The notes beneath the pieces are model-generated. The model saw only the letters and a program-made list of their open reading frames with translations. It did no database searches and was not told where the DNA came from. Positions 1-10,542 of a DNA stretch of 64,000 nt are shown in pieces. Position numbers and translations under genes: made by a program. How positions within the stretch are numbered: position 1 is the first letter of the stretch; each line of letters opens with the position of its first letter. The stretch is from Psychrobacter sp. JCM 18901 (GTDB lineage: Bacteria > Pseudomonadota > Gammaproteobacteria > Pseudomonadales > Moraxellaceae), in the NCBI RefSeq assembly GCF_000586435.1, contig NZ_BAWH01000002.1, positions 120,776 through 184,775 of the forward strand, written 5' to 3'.

Positions 1-294
1 CAACGTTTTACTTTATTGTCATGGTGACAGCATTATTCAAGGCATGACTGTGCATCTGATGCACTTGGTAACAAAATAATCTCGTAATATGAATGGCTTG
101 GGTTGAGGGTGCATACGTTACTGCACCAGTAAGACAAAAGTCTCGGCAACCAAACGGCGAATGTCTTATACTAGGGGGCTTGATTTATAGGCCAGTGCCT
201 TGATAAACCAGTAGTGATAAATCATGGTATGGCGCAGTGTTAGTCGTGAAAGATAGCAATGAGCAACCAGCAATGATCAACCAGTGAGGCAAGT
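1..294. other. Leading non-coding stretch
   Basis: No supported gene. A frame open from base 2 to a TAA at 77-79 could be the last 25 codons of a plus-strand gene entering from the left, but I do not recognise the peptide. The rest is presumably leader for the transporter at 295. Confidence 0.3.
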
Positions 295-1658
295 ATGAAT
301 AGCGTAGAGAAACGGGCAATCCTCGGAGTCGGTGGCATCTTTGCCTTACGTATGATTGGCTTGTTTATGATTGTGCCGGTATTTTCTGTCTACGGTGATA
401 ATTATGCACACGCGACGCCGTTTTTGATTGGTTTGGCCGTTGGTATTTATGGCTTAGGGCAGGCCATCTTTCAGATACCGATGAGTTTGGCTGCTGATAA
501 ATTCCCGCGTAAGCCTATTATCTTTTTGGGATTGATACTATTCGCTGTCGGCGGCATGATTGCCGCAAATGCGACAGATATTTATGAAGTGATCATTGGT
601 CGAGCGCTGGCGGGTAGTGGAGCGGTCTCCGCTGTGCTTATGGCGCTATTGGCTGATGTGACTCGCGAAGAGATGCGTACCAAAGCGATGGCCACGATGG
701 GGCTGACGATTGCGACCTCTATTATGCTGGCTTTTGCTTTTGGTCCATTATTAGTCGGCTCGCTCGGTATCTCTGGACTGTTTTGGCTAACATCAGGGTT
801 TGCTATTTTGGCGATGCTGCTATTAGTGGTAGTACCGACGCCTATGCGCGTGCTCAAGCATAATCTGGATAACAAAACCATCGGTCAACAGTTAGCCACT
901 GTCCTTAAGATTGGCGATCTTAACCGCTTACATATCGGTATCTTTGCGCTACATCTAACGATGACGGCGATATTTGTGATATTGCCGCACCAGCTCAGTG
1001 ACGTACTTGGCTTGTCAGTACGTCAGCAAGGCATGGTGTATTTGCCGCTATTGTTTATTGGCTTCGCATCGCGATACCGTTTATTATCATCGCTGAAAAG
1101 AAACGCAAAATGCGTCAGGTGTTTTTGGGTGCGATTGCATTAATGACCGCCGCTTTAGCAATACTCGCGCTTGGTAGTCAGGTCGGTGTTGGTATTATAT
1201 TTGGTTTGCTGCTGTACTTTATGGGCTTTAATCTACTTGAGGCAACGATTCCTTCGTGGATATCTAAGCGTGCACCAGTCGCCAATAAAGCGACCGCGAT
1301 GGGTCTTAATTCCTCTAGTCAGTTCTTTGGTGCATTTGTAGGCGGGGCAATGGGTGGTCTGTTATTAAGCCAGCCTAATTTGTTGGCGTGGGGCATACTG
1401 GCTATTATTATGGGTGCCGCATTGCTTATCATCATTCCCATTTCTCAGCCACCTTATCTATCGAGCACGACGGTTACTATTCCCAAAGACATCAATATCC
1501 AAGACTGGTCACGACAAATGCTGGCAGTAGATGGCGTTGACGAGCTGGTCGTAATGGCAAAAGAGCAAGTCGCCTATTTAAAGTTAGATAAGACACAGTT
1601 GACGGATGATTCACGTCAGCAGCTCTCGAGTTTGGTGCAGAGTCCGCTAGATATATAG
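295..1658 (+). CDS. yajR: YajR-type MFS efflux transporter with C-terminal YAM domain (one frameshift)
   Basis: Inner-membrane major facilitator superfamily exporter, expected to be proton-driven; the substrate is not inferable. Two overlapping frames (295-1143 and 1110-1658) join near base 1070 if one base is restored inside TCGCGA; this gives 454 aa, the length of E. coli YajR. Motif A (DKFPRKP) lies near residues 68-74. The segment following the join, with AEKKRKMRQVF, closely parallels YajR. The last ~60 residues form a soluble ferredoxin-like tail, the YAM domain that sets YajR apart from ordinary 12-helix MFS proteins. The break is not in a homopolymer. Family assignment is firm; function is inferred. 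Confidence 0.85.
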
Positions 1659-1787
1659 CAGCTTTATGCTTGTAGTTGTATACGGAAGTGAAGCCAAATA
1701 GCAAAAATTGCACAGACAGCAATCTCATAAACCATCAGTATCAATAAGTAGAAACTAACTATTTATTTCTACTTAAAAGGAATTAAT

Positions 1788-2399
1788 ATGAGTAAATTTA
1801 AGATGTTGTCTAGTAATGTCATTGAGAACAGAGAGAAGGCAAATCACTCAATAGCCAAGTCAACAATAGGTATTGGTTTATCGGCCATACTGCTAACCTC
1901 TGGTTGTGCCACACAAAATATTCAGGCCTATCAGAACACCACACCAACGCTCGACATGCATAATTTTTTTTCGGGTCAAATCGATGGTTGGGGTATGTTC
2001 CAAGGTCGAAATGGTGAAGTCAAAAAGCGTTTTTATGTCGACATTGATGCTACCCATGAGGGAGATGATGTCATTGTCCTAAACGAGAAGTTCTCGTGGG
2101 CAGATGGCACAAAATCGCAGCGTATATGGCGTCTGACTGAGCAGAAAGATGGCAGCTGGAAAGGTGTCGCAGGTGATGTCATTGGCGAGGCAACAGGACA
2201 GGTGGTTGGCAATACGTTGCACTGGAATTACTTATTAGAGCTACCTGTCGAGGACAAAATCTACAAAGTGAATTTTGATGATTGGATGTATCTTATCAAT
2301 GAGGATGTCATGCTCAATCGCTCAGTGATGAAAAAATTTGGCGTAGAGCTGGGTAGCGTGACGTTGAGCATGCATCGCAAGCCTTCTAATGCTAACTAG
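1788..2399 (+). CDS. DUF3833 family lipoprotein
   Basis: Intact 203-aa protein with a long N-terminal region ending in a lipobox (LTSGC, cysteine ~40), so it is probably anchored in the outer or inner membrane. The mature part has the DUF3833 pattern: FFSGQIDGWGMFQGRNG near the start, then alternating beta-strands with conserved Trp and Asp, ending in SVTLSMHRK. The biochemical role of this family is not known. An AAAGGAAT ribosome site lies a few bases upstream of the ATG. It is monocistronic: spacers of 129 bp before it and 317 bp after it. Confidence 0.75.
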   Translation: MSKFKMLSSNVIENREKANHSIAKSTIGIGLSAILLTSGCATQNIQAYQNTTPTLDMHNFFSGQIDGWGMFQGRNGEVKKRFYVDIDATHEGDDVIVLNEKFSWADGTKSQRIWRLTEQKDGSWKGVAGDVIGEATGQVVGNTLHWNYLLELPVEDKIYKVNFDDWMYLINEDVMLNRSVMKKFGVELGSVTLSMHRKPSNAN

Positions 2400-2716
2400 A
2401 AATCTCTAAATCATTTGATAATAAGTAAGGTGCTATGCAATATCGATAAAGGTAGATGGTGTTCTTCAGCGTCTTAAAATGGCAAAATGGCAGCATATTT
2501 ATCTATTACCTGTTATTTATTGGACTCTACAATATCGATTAGTATATCAAGATAGAGGATCTAAGCGACATAGACTGACGTGCACCATAGGTAGCCTATA
2601 GATATTTCGATAAAAATTGGTTAAAGTAAAATTATACAATTGATAGTATCAAATGACGCTATCAGATAACGATTAGAACAGTTTATTAAATTATTCATAA
2701 GTAAAAGGACGGTATC
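2400..2716. other. Intergenic region upstream of ssb
   Basis: 317 bases with no coding signal. It must hold the ssb promoter. An AAAGGAC ribosome site sits just before the ATG at 2717. I see no CTGT-N8-ACAG SOS box of the E. coli ssb type, consistent with Moraxellaceae lacking a classical LexA. Confidence 0.4.
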
Positions 2717-3317
2717 ATGCGCGGAGTCAATAAAGTTATCATCATCGGTAACCTCGGAGCAGATCCTGAGGCACGCCAATTCAGCAATGGCGGTAGCGTA
2801 ACCAATATCTCGGTTGCGACATCAGAGCAGTGGACAGACAAACAAAGCGGCGAAAAAAAGAGAAGCGACAGAGTGGCATCGTATCGCACTTTTTAATCGT
2901 CTAGGTGAGATCGCAGCGCAATACCTGCGTAAAGGCAGCAAAGTCTATATCGAAGGTAGTTTGCGTACACGTAAATACCAAGACCAAAGTGGTCAAGACC
3001 GTTATATTACTGAGATTCGTGCTGAACAAATGCAGATGCTTGATGGTCAAACTGGCGGCGGTCAGGGACAAGGCAATAGTGGTGGCTATAATAATCAAGG
3101 TGGTCAAAACAACCAAAACAACTTTGGTCAGCAAGCAAATAATCAAATGGCACATCAAGGCGGCTATAACCAACCAGCGGCTCAAGGTGGTCAGAATAGC
3201 TTTAACAATCAGGCGCCTACTCAGCAAAACCAGTTCAATCAGCCAGCACAGAAACATGCACAATCTAAACCTACAGCAATGCCAGATGGCCCTGTAGATG
3301 ATGACATTCCGTTCTAA
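2717..3317 (+). CDS. ssb: Single-stranded DNA-binding protein (frameshift in A7)
   Basis: SSB coats single-stranded DNA during replication, repair and recombination. The start ([20 protein letters not shown]) is classical. The frame breaks at seven As (2853-2859); six As give [20 protein letters not shown] and 199 aa. Residues 1-110 are the OB-fold with [23 protein letters not shown] Gly/Gln/Asn-rich linker follows, then the acidic tip DDDIPF that binds partner proteins. It is followed at once by a strong terminator. The essential function argues that the break is a sequence error. Confidence 0.96.
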
Positions 3318-3353
3318 ATCATATAAGAAAGAAAGTGTAATGTTTGTGTATTA

Positions 3354-3380
3354 GAGCCCCGTATTAACGGGGCTTTTTTT
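3354..3380 (+). terminator. Rho-independent terminator of ssb
   Basis: Stem AGCCCCGT / ACGGGGCT followed by seven Ts, 36 bp after the ssb stop. Confidence 0.9.
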
Positions 3381-3389
3381 AATGCTTGC

Positions 3390-3495
3390 TATAGTTGATT
3401 CAATTTAAAAGAGATACAAGGCAACTGAGTGCAGATGTATAGGCAATACTTCAAGCGAGGTTAACACTGTAGCTCTCTTATAGAGGGTTAGCTAT
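3390..3495 (+). repeat. Dispersed ~106-bp repeat, copy 1
   Basis: Begins TATAGTTGATTCAATTT and ends GGGTTAGCTATA. It aligns over its whole length with the reverse complement of 48953-49059, sharing ACAAGGCAAC, GATGTATA, ACTTCAAG and GAGGTTAAC in order. The near-palindromic TATAGT/ACTATA ends and lack of coding capacity suggest a MITE-like intergenic repeat. It lies directly after the ssb terminator. Confidence 0.8.
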
Positions 3496-4362
3496 ATCCA
3501 AAAATATAATTCATTTGATACTTTTTAACGTAGCTAAACTAATTTTTTTATTAAAGAATTTTTAATTTATTTAATACGCTCTTAATATCTAAAAGATTAA
3601 ACTTAAGTTTAATTAGTACTGGTTTAATACTATTAATTATTACATTAGCTAGTATGCTTACTACCTTCTATACTCTATATTGACCGTTTATACCAAAAAA
3701 ATAATTACGATTAGTGACGTTTAGTTTTAAAAATTGCTATACTAACTTTATATGGCGTATAGTTAATATATATTGATCGTTTTTAAATAAAACAAATTTC
3801 GATGGTAATAGCCAAAGTTTTACTTGTTTCTTATTAATAAATCGAAAGCTATTTGGATAATAGATCTTTATATGAAATGGTTAAATTCTTCGGAACGTAC
3901 CATAGGAACGATATAGCGAGTTACAGAGCTAATGCAAGACTACCCTTAAGATTAGCAGTATTTGAGAGTATAGTGCATTGACTTACTACTCTATTATTTT
4001 AACAGTAGGTTTTTGTCGAAATGTTATTGTGAAATTCTAGCAGTAGTCAAAGTACTAGAATTTTTTTATTATTAGAAAATGCTTTCAAAGCTATTATAGT
4101 AATATACAAAGAATAGTGACTTATGTGTTTAGATTTATCTAAAACTAATTTTATTTAAAGTAGATACAATGAGCATCTATCGCTATATGTCTTCTATTTA
4201 TAGTGGATTGTTCGAGATGCCATTAGAAATTAAATACTCTTTAGAATTAATTATATTTTATGAATAGATTTAATTACTAATGAACGATTTGTTCTCTGCA
4301 TTATTTCACGAAAAACAATACCTCAATAGAGGCCACACTCTTATTTTATAGTTGGATTTATT
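3496..4362. other. AT-rich gap upstream of hns
   Basis: About 870 bases, much more AT-rich than the flanking genes, with no ORF of useful length on either strand. The only structured signal seen is a terminator-like hairpin at 4032-4067. Such DNA is a natural H-NS target and lies just before an hns-type gene, so autoregulation is a reasonable inference. Confidence 0.5.
4032..4067 (+). terminator. Orphan terminator-like hairpin
   Basis: AAATTCTAG (4032-4040) pairs with CTAGAATTT (4055-4063) and runs into a T tract ending at 4067. No gene lies upstream within 700 bp, so it may end an unannotated small RNA. Confidence 0.5.
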
Positions 4363-4688
4363 ATGAGCAAAAATAACGCAATTGATTTAGAAAATTTGAA
4401 CGTAGATGAGTTACGTGCTATCACTGAAAACGCTCAACAACTTATCGCTAAAAAAACAACATCAACGTTTGTATGATGCGTATATGCAGTTCGAGAAAAT
4501 TGCTGAAGATAGCAATGCAACGATCGAAGAGATACTGAAAGCTGGTGAAAAGTTAGAGAAAAAAACGCAGTATTAAATATCGCAATACTGATGATCATAG
4601 TGAAACTTGGACTGGACGTGGCCGTAAGCCAACGTGGTTGGTTGAAGCGCTAGCAGCAGGTCGTGATATCGAAGATTTTGCTATTTAA
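4363..4688 (+). CDS. hns: H-NS family nucleoid protein (two A7 frameshifts)
   Basis: DNA-binding silencer of AT-rich genes. The start is MSKNNAIDLENLNVDELRAI. Two seven-A runs (4450-4456 and 4559-4565) each need one A removed, giving 107 aa. The N-terminal half is a predicted coiled-coil oligomerisation region. The C-terminal domain carries ETWTGRGRKPTWLVEAL, matching the TW[ST]GRGRKP AT-hook-like DNA-binding loop of H-NS. It is monocistronic and followed by a strong terminator. Confidence 0.9.
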
Positions 4689-4800
4689 TTAGCTGTTTTC
4701 TTATAAAATGCCTTTCTGTGAGCCAGCTTGAAATTGCTATTGATAATGGTTTATTTACAATCATTTAGCGATAGATAGAGCTGCTTTCGAGAAAATAAAA

Positions 4801-4851
4801 GCCAGTATCTTTACTGCCAGTATTTTGGCAGTAAAGATACTGGCTTTTTTT
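4801..4851 (+). terminator. Strong hairpin terminator with 19-bp perfect stem
   Basis: 4801-4819 pairs perfectly with 4826-4844 across a 6-base loop, followed by seven Ts. It separates hns from the gsp genes. AAAATAAAA precedes the stem, so the hairpin could also act on the minus strand. Confidence 0.9.
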
Positions 4852-4918
4852 CTGTCATCTATATGCCATTGTTTGTTATGATAATGACGTTTTTGTCTTA
4901 TATAAGAGTTGTACGACT

Positions 4919-5746
4919 GTGGCCCAAGTATCTGAGTTTTCTCATAAACGTCCCCGTAAGCTCTGGTGGCTAGTGGGGTTTGTGTTGTTTGCGCTATTTG
5001 CCGTTTTGCAAATGCCAGCAGCATGGTTACTTGAGAAATACGCGCCAGATACGCCTTATGTGCAGCATGTATCTGGCAATGTATGGCAAGGTGCTGCTAT
5101 TTGGCAGTTGCCTATGTCATCGACGTCGCTTACAGGTATGGCAGAATGGTCATGGCAGCTTGGCAGCTACTCATAGGTAAGCTAGGTGCGGATGTTAATA
5201 TCCACTCATCACAGACACGCCTGAATGGGCAAATTAAACTTGGGTTAAACTCATGGCAAGTTGACAACATGAGTGGAAAAATTGCACCTGAGACGCTAGC
5301 GAGTATAGTCAACTGGCAGCTGCCGAATACCCCTATTCAAGTAAATAATGTATCGTTAACACATCAGTCTGACAAAAGTGATGCATCTAGTAGTGAGCCT
5401 GCTAAAGACGTTGGCGGATTTAGTGCAGCGGATGGTCAATTAACTTGGGTTGGTGGTGAGGTAGGCTATCCTAGTGGTGGCAAAGTTTTTTATATTACGA
5501 TGCCTGCTCTAAGAGCCGAGCTTAGTACAGAGCAAAAAAAATAATAGAGATTTGCTGCATATTAATTTATTAAACAATCAAGATAAGCGTTTGGGTGATC
5601 TGTATCTCGATAGCGATAATATGCTCGATGTTAGTTTGACGCAGCGTTTGCTAGAGAACATGCCTGAGTATAAAGGACAAGCCCCTCAAGATACGCCAGT
5701 TGTCAGTGTGCGCCAGCCATTGCTAACCGGTTTGGGGGCGAACTAA
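4919..5746 (+). CDS. gspN: Type II secretion protein GspN (two frameshifts)
   Basis: Accessory inner-membrane component of the type II secretion system. The GTG start at 4919 is followed by a short basic tail and one membrane helix (LWWLVGFVLFALFAVLQM), then a periplasmic domain. Frames break near 5166 (one base missing in AGCTACTC; AGCCTACTC restores it) and at an eight-A run (5534-5541; seven fit). The restored length is 275 aa. The stop TAA abuts the gspC ATG. The gspN-gspC-gspD order, apart from other gsp genes, is as in Acinetobacter. Confidence 0.82.
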
Positions 5747-6651
5747 ATGCTTAATATCGCCGCAAGCCTAAAACCTGTTATCAATACTCTCAATCGTTTT
5801 TCAGGTTGGCTATTATTGTTAGCCATTGCTTGGCTATGTTGGACAGCCGCCCGTCTCTTATGGTTATTACTAGCAGCACCTTTAGCGCCTACATTGCCTT
5901 TAGCGCCTCTACAAAATAGTGCCAAATCCACCAATGATTATAGTGGCTTGTTTGCAATCTTTGCTGATCCCGATCCTATTACTGCAGCCGTGCAACCACC
6001 TCCCAACATTGAGCTCAAAGGCGTCCTACTAGCCATACCTGAGAGCATGTCTTCCGCCTTATTGAATGTCAATGGGGAAGTCAAAAATTACCGCATCGGT
6101 GATGAGCTAAAAGACAGCGATTATACGCTCGTGGCTGTTGACTGGAATGCAGTCACTATCGCTGATGCTAACGATAAAGAAACCGTCATTAAAATGCCAG
6201 AGGCGATGCCATTAGACCAAAGTGATATGCTAGCAAGCGGAATAAGTAACCAGCGTTTGCCAAACAATAGCATGTTGCCTACAGCGCCCCAGCCAGTACA
6301 AAACGCTGTTCCTGAGGCAGAAGGGGCAACTGGCGCAGACACTTCAAGTAATCCACAGTCGGCTATCGAAGAAGCGGTTACGGCCTTGCAAGAAAACCCT
6401 GCCAGTTATCTAAGTAGAATGGGAGTGATGGCATCAGGTGAAAGCTATCAAGTCACAGCGGCGATGCTACTGGCCTACGTAATCGTTTAGGGCTAGAGCC
6501 AGGCGATAAAGTACTAACTGTCAACGGACAAAGTGTAGGCAATAACCCAGCGCAAGATGCTGGTGTACTTCAGCAAGTACAACAAGCAGGTGAAGCGCAG
6601 ATAGAGGTTCAACGTGGTGAGCAAGTTATTACGATTCGCCAGCAGTTCTAG
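5747..6651 (+). CDS. gspC: Type II secretion protein GspC with PDZ domain (frameshift)
   Basis: Inner-membrane clamp that links the secretion platform to the secretin. The N-terminus has one membrane helix (WLLLLAIAWLCW, residues ~20-45). The HR domain around LFAIFADPDP to ESMSSALLNVNGE contacts GspD. A Pro/Ala-rich linker leads to a C-terminal PDZ domain. The frame breaks near 6460; restoring one base gives GLRNRLGLEPGDKVLTVNGQ, the PDZ core, and 301 aa. It starts immediately after the gspN stop and is co-transcribed with gspD. Confidence 0.85.
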
Positions 6652-6728
6652 CAAGGTAGGTTTTTAGCAAAATTGCTCCTTAAAAATTCAGCATATAGCA
6701 AGCAATATCACTGTAGGTAATCATCAAT

Positions 6729-8971
6729 ATGGTAAGTTTTCAGAATTTTTCAGCCACGCATTTGTACCGTAGCCTGCAGCGTTTGATGCGCTTGTGTCGT
6801 CCACTTTGTCTGGCAGTGCATTATGGGCTGCTGGTTTTGGTCTTGCCAATGCTGAGAGCTGGAAAGTCAATTTACAAGACGCTGATATCAAAGCTTTTAT
6901 CAATGAAGTTGCGACCATCACAGATCAAAACTTTGTTCTTGATCCACGTATCAATGGCAACGTCACAGTCATCTCCAATAAAGCCCTGTCCCGTGATGAG
7001 ATTTATCAGTTATTTCTGAGCGTGATGCAAGTGAATGGTATTGCCGCGATTGAATCGGGAACGACGACAAAACTGGTGCCAGATAATATTGCTAAGCAAT
7101 CTGGTGTGGCAGTTGATTTACGCGGTGATAGTGTGGGTGAGTCGCTCGCCACTCGAGTTATTTATTTGACCAATACCCAAGCTGCAGAAGTATTAGGTGT
7201 TATTCGCCCATTGATGCCGCAGTCGGCTCACGCGGCCGCTGTACCTGGTGTCAATGCGCTAGTGTTGTCCGATCGAGCAGACAGCCTTAACCAACTGACA
7301 GCCCTTATCCGTGATTTAGACAGTAATGTAAATGACAGTTTGCAAGTGATACCACTGCGTCACGTCGATGCCGAGCGTATGATGGAGTTGATTAGCGCCT
7401 TAGTCTCAAGTGCGGGTAGTGGACAAGCACAAGGTGGCAACAATCAGTTAAAGGTAATTGCTGATACGTCGAGCGATAGACTGCTAGTCAAAGGTAGTCC
7501 TGAAATGATTGCTAAAGTCCAAGAAATGGTCAATCAATTGGATACTACGCCGACCAGACGTTTAAGTGGTCTACGTGTTTTTCGATTAAAGTACGCTAGT
7601 GCTGGTCATATCGCCGATATGTTACGCGGCTTACTAGCTAATCAATCTATCAATAGTGCTGGCGCGACCTCGACATTAGAATCAGCTTCGCTAAATGATG
7701 CAAGTAGCACAGCCGCTGCAATTAATAATGCAGCTAGCGATAGCCTAGGTAGCAGTGCAGCTGCTGTGTCGACTAGCAGCACAAGTGGAACAAGCACAGG
7801 AGTAGGCGGTCGTCCTTTTAGTATTATCGCTGATGAAACTCAAAATGCCGTTATCGTCAATGCCGCACCTGAGCTAATGTTTGAGATTGAAGACGCGGTC
7901 AACCAATTAGACAGTCGCCGCGCACAAGTATTGATTCAAGCCGCTATTGTTGAAGTGTCAGGCGATGATGCTACTCAGCTAGGCGTTCAATGGGCGCTAG
8001 GTAACGCTAATAGTGGCTATGGAGTGGTCAACTTTAACAATGTGGGAGCCAGCGCAACGACGCTTGCAGCTGCCGCTTTAGCAGGGACAAGTACGGCAGG
8101 TATTAGTGCTGCTGCCAGCTCTATCGCAGGTGCATTGATAGGCATTGGAGATAGTCGCAAAGACAGTCAGGGCAATACAGAGTTTTATGGCGCTATTTTA
8201 CAGGCGCTTGACTCATCTACCAGTGCTAATCTATTGTCCATGCCATCGATTTTGACATTGGATAATGAAAAAGCCAGTATCTTGGTTGGTCAAAACGTAC
8301 CCTTTGTCACAGGTTCTTTTACCACTAGTGGCAATAATTCAAACAACCCATTTCAGACAATTGATCGCCAAGACATTGGTATTAATCTGAATGTCATTCC
8401 CCATATTGGTGACAATGGCACAGTACGATTAGAAGTGTCGCAAGAAGTCTCGTCAGTGGTACCAGGTAGTACGGGTAATGCCAGTGGTTTGATTACCAAT
8501 AAAAGCCTTATTAATACGACCATTCTAGCGGATGATCAGCAGACGATTGCCTTGGGTGGACTGATGCGTGACAACACCACTACACGTCAGCAGAAAGTTC
8601 CTGGGCTGGGCAATGTTCCTGTTATCGGTAGACTCTTTCGTTCTGACAATGACAGCACCCAAAAGAGCAATTTGATTATCTTTTTACAGCCGACTATCTT
8701 ACGTGATGGCGGCGCGGTAGCGAGTGTGACTGAACGCAAATTCAATCAAATGCGAGTGTTGCAGCTGGTCATTGATAAAAACGGTACGATTAAGCAATTA
8801 CCATTGAGCGGCACTGAAGGTTGGAATGGTAATGTCAGTGCAGATTACGAGCTCATGCCGCTAAACCCCCTTATCCCTAAACGTGATCAAGCACCAAAAT
8901 CTACTACGCAAGGTTTTACGAGAGTAGATAGCCCTAATAGCGGTATCACGACCTATCCTCTTAATCGTTAA
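6729..8971 (+). CDS. gspD: Type II secretion secretin GspD (frameshift near start)
   Basis: Outer-membrane secretin channel of type II secretion. The main frame opens at a GTG (6794), but the signal peptide begins in another frame at ATG 6729; one missing base near 6772 joins them, giving 747 aa with a signal ending at GLANA. Then come the N0 domain (WKVNLQDADIKAFINEVA), N1-N3 repeats, a Ser/Ala-rich N3 insertion (~residues 310-345), and the secretin core with VPFVTGSFTTSG and the motif VPGLGNVPVIGRLFRS. The S-domain-like tail ends TYPLNR. Confidence 0.92.
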
Positions 8972-9019
8972 AATATTAGCTCTATATATAACGGTTAATG
9001 TGATTCAACTGGCATAAAT

Positions 9020-9052
9020 TAATGTAGGATGTACTAGATACATCGTACATTA
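9020..9052. repeat. Imperfect inverted repeat after gspD
   Basis: TAATGTAGGATGTA pairs with TACATCGTACATTA at 13 of 14 positions across a 5-base loop. There is no T tract, so it is a weak terminator candidate or an mRNA 3' stabilising stem. Confidence 0.55.
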
Positions 9053-9168
9053 GCTTGCGTATTCATAACACAGATAAACATAGCCGCTTTTATATTTAAG
9101 TATATTAGTTACTAATAGAATAATGAGTTACGTATTATGTTTTCCGCTACAGTAAATCAGAAGCTAAA

Positions 9169-9345
9169 ATGACAGATGATAAAAATACAAAAAAATGGCT
9201 TTTACTAAGTGTGGCTGCAACTGCGCTATTGCTCATCCCTAGGCGCAGTAGTCGAAAGGACAATACGAAGACAGTAAATAATCATAATACCGTATCTGAG
9301 GGTAGTGATATTGACGATGCTCACGAGAATACAGCTAATAAATAG
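9169..9345 (+). CDS. Small single-pass membrane protein
   Basis: 58 aa: charged start MTDDKNTKKW, one membrane helix (LLLSVAATALLLI), a basic RRSSRK cluster and an Asn/Asp/Glu-rich polar tail. The helix-then-RR order suggests a bitopic protein with its tail in the cytoplasm. The frame depends on a seven-A run near its start; if the true run is six, the ORF ends after 12 codons. I recognise no family. Confidence 0.4.
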   Translation: MTDDKNTKKWLLLSVAATALLLIPRRSSRKDNTKTVNNHNTVSEGSDIDDAHENTANK

Positions 9346-9482
9346 AAGTTAGTAATTAGAAAATAAAAGCTCAGTAATGCGTCTATAGCAATATTCTTGT
9401 ATAAAAATACTTATATATGAAAAACTGCTTAGTTTTTATTACTCAATTCTATGTTTTGGAAAGTCAGTTTTGGAGTCTATTA

Positions 9483-10442
9483 ATGTGTGGCAACGAATCA
9501 GCGACCACTGCTGAGCGAACAAACGCTAGAGAAGTTTTAAAAAAATGTCTATCCTCTTATAGATACGCATACACATTTTGATGCTCCAGTATTCGATACT
9601 GACCGAAGGCAGCAGGTAGAGCAGGCTTATAGTCAAGGTGTCTGTCACTTAGTGCTAGTAGGTTATTTATACCATTATTTTGATCGAATGTACGATACTC
9701 AAGACTCCATCAATGAACTGTCGCAATCGTCTGCGACCAAGGCAAACAACCAAGATAAATGCAATGTTACAGCCCATATCGCACTTGGCTTACACCCATT
9801 TTATATTGAGCAGCATACCGACGACCATTTAACACAACTTGAGCAAATGGTGATAGAGCGTCGTCCATTAGCTATTGGTGAGATTGGATTAGACACCTTT
9901 ACCGATGCAATGAATCAGCCTGATGTATTTGCTAAACAAAAAAAAGGTTCTTTGCGGCGCAGTTGGATATAGCAGTAACTCATAATCTACCAGTGATGCT
10001 GCATATTCGTAAAGCGCATGCTGAAGCGCTCGCAATATTAAAAGCGCATAAATACGATGCGCATAAATTAGGCGGTATTGCCCATAGCTTTAGCGGTGGC
10101 GAACAAGAGGCGAAGGCTTTTGTAAAATTGGGGTTTAAGCTTGGTGTTACGGGTCAGATAACCAATCCGAATGCCAAAAAACTGCGCCGTGCTATTCAAG
10201 TAGCAGTTGAGAGTTATGGCATCGAATGCTTGGTCATTGAGACGGATTGTCCAGATATGACACCTATTATGTGTCAGACAACGGATGATACTGATTCACA
10301 TAATAGAAATGTACCAGCCAATCTGCCATGGGTATTAGCAAGCTTGAGTGAGCTATTAGAAATACCACATGATAAACTTGCTAAGCAATTGTGGCAAAAT
10401 AGCTGTGATGCTCTGAAAGTAGACTGGGCTTATTCAGTGTAA
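9483..10442 (+). CDS. TatD family metal-dependent hydrolase (two frameshifts)
   Basis: TatD-type TIM-barrel DNase/hydrolase. IDTHTHFD is the metal-binding HxH near residue 30; GLHPFYI, IGEIGLDTF, LPVMLHIRKAH, IAHSFSGG and the late ETDCPDM complete the family motifs. Frames break at a seven-A run (9539-9545; six fit) and an eight-A run (9938-9945; six or nine fit, giving QKRFFAAQLDIAV or a variant with an extra Lys). The restored length is about 318 aa, longer than the usual 260 because of insertions after YLYHYFDR and after PDMTPIM. Confidence 0.88.
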
Positions 10443-10542
10443 CTGTGCTATTTATAAGAAAAGCATCGTTGTAATTAGAAGCTAAAAAGTATGAGCCGTA
10501 TAAATGACAACCAAAATATTTGAAAAGAGAATTTGATCTGTT

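Noticed and set aside
1..79. Tail of an upstream gene
   Set aside because: A 25-codon open frame at the edge is too short to identify.
2901..3263. Minus-strand and alternative-frame ORFs inside ssb
   Set aside because: They arise from the Gln/Asn/Gly-rich repeat composition of the ssb linker.
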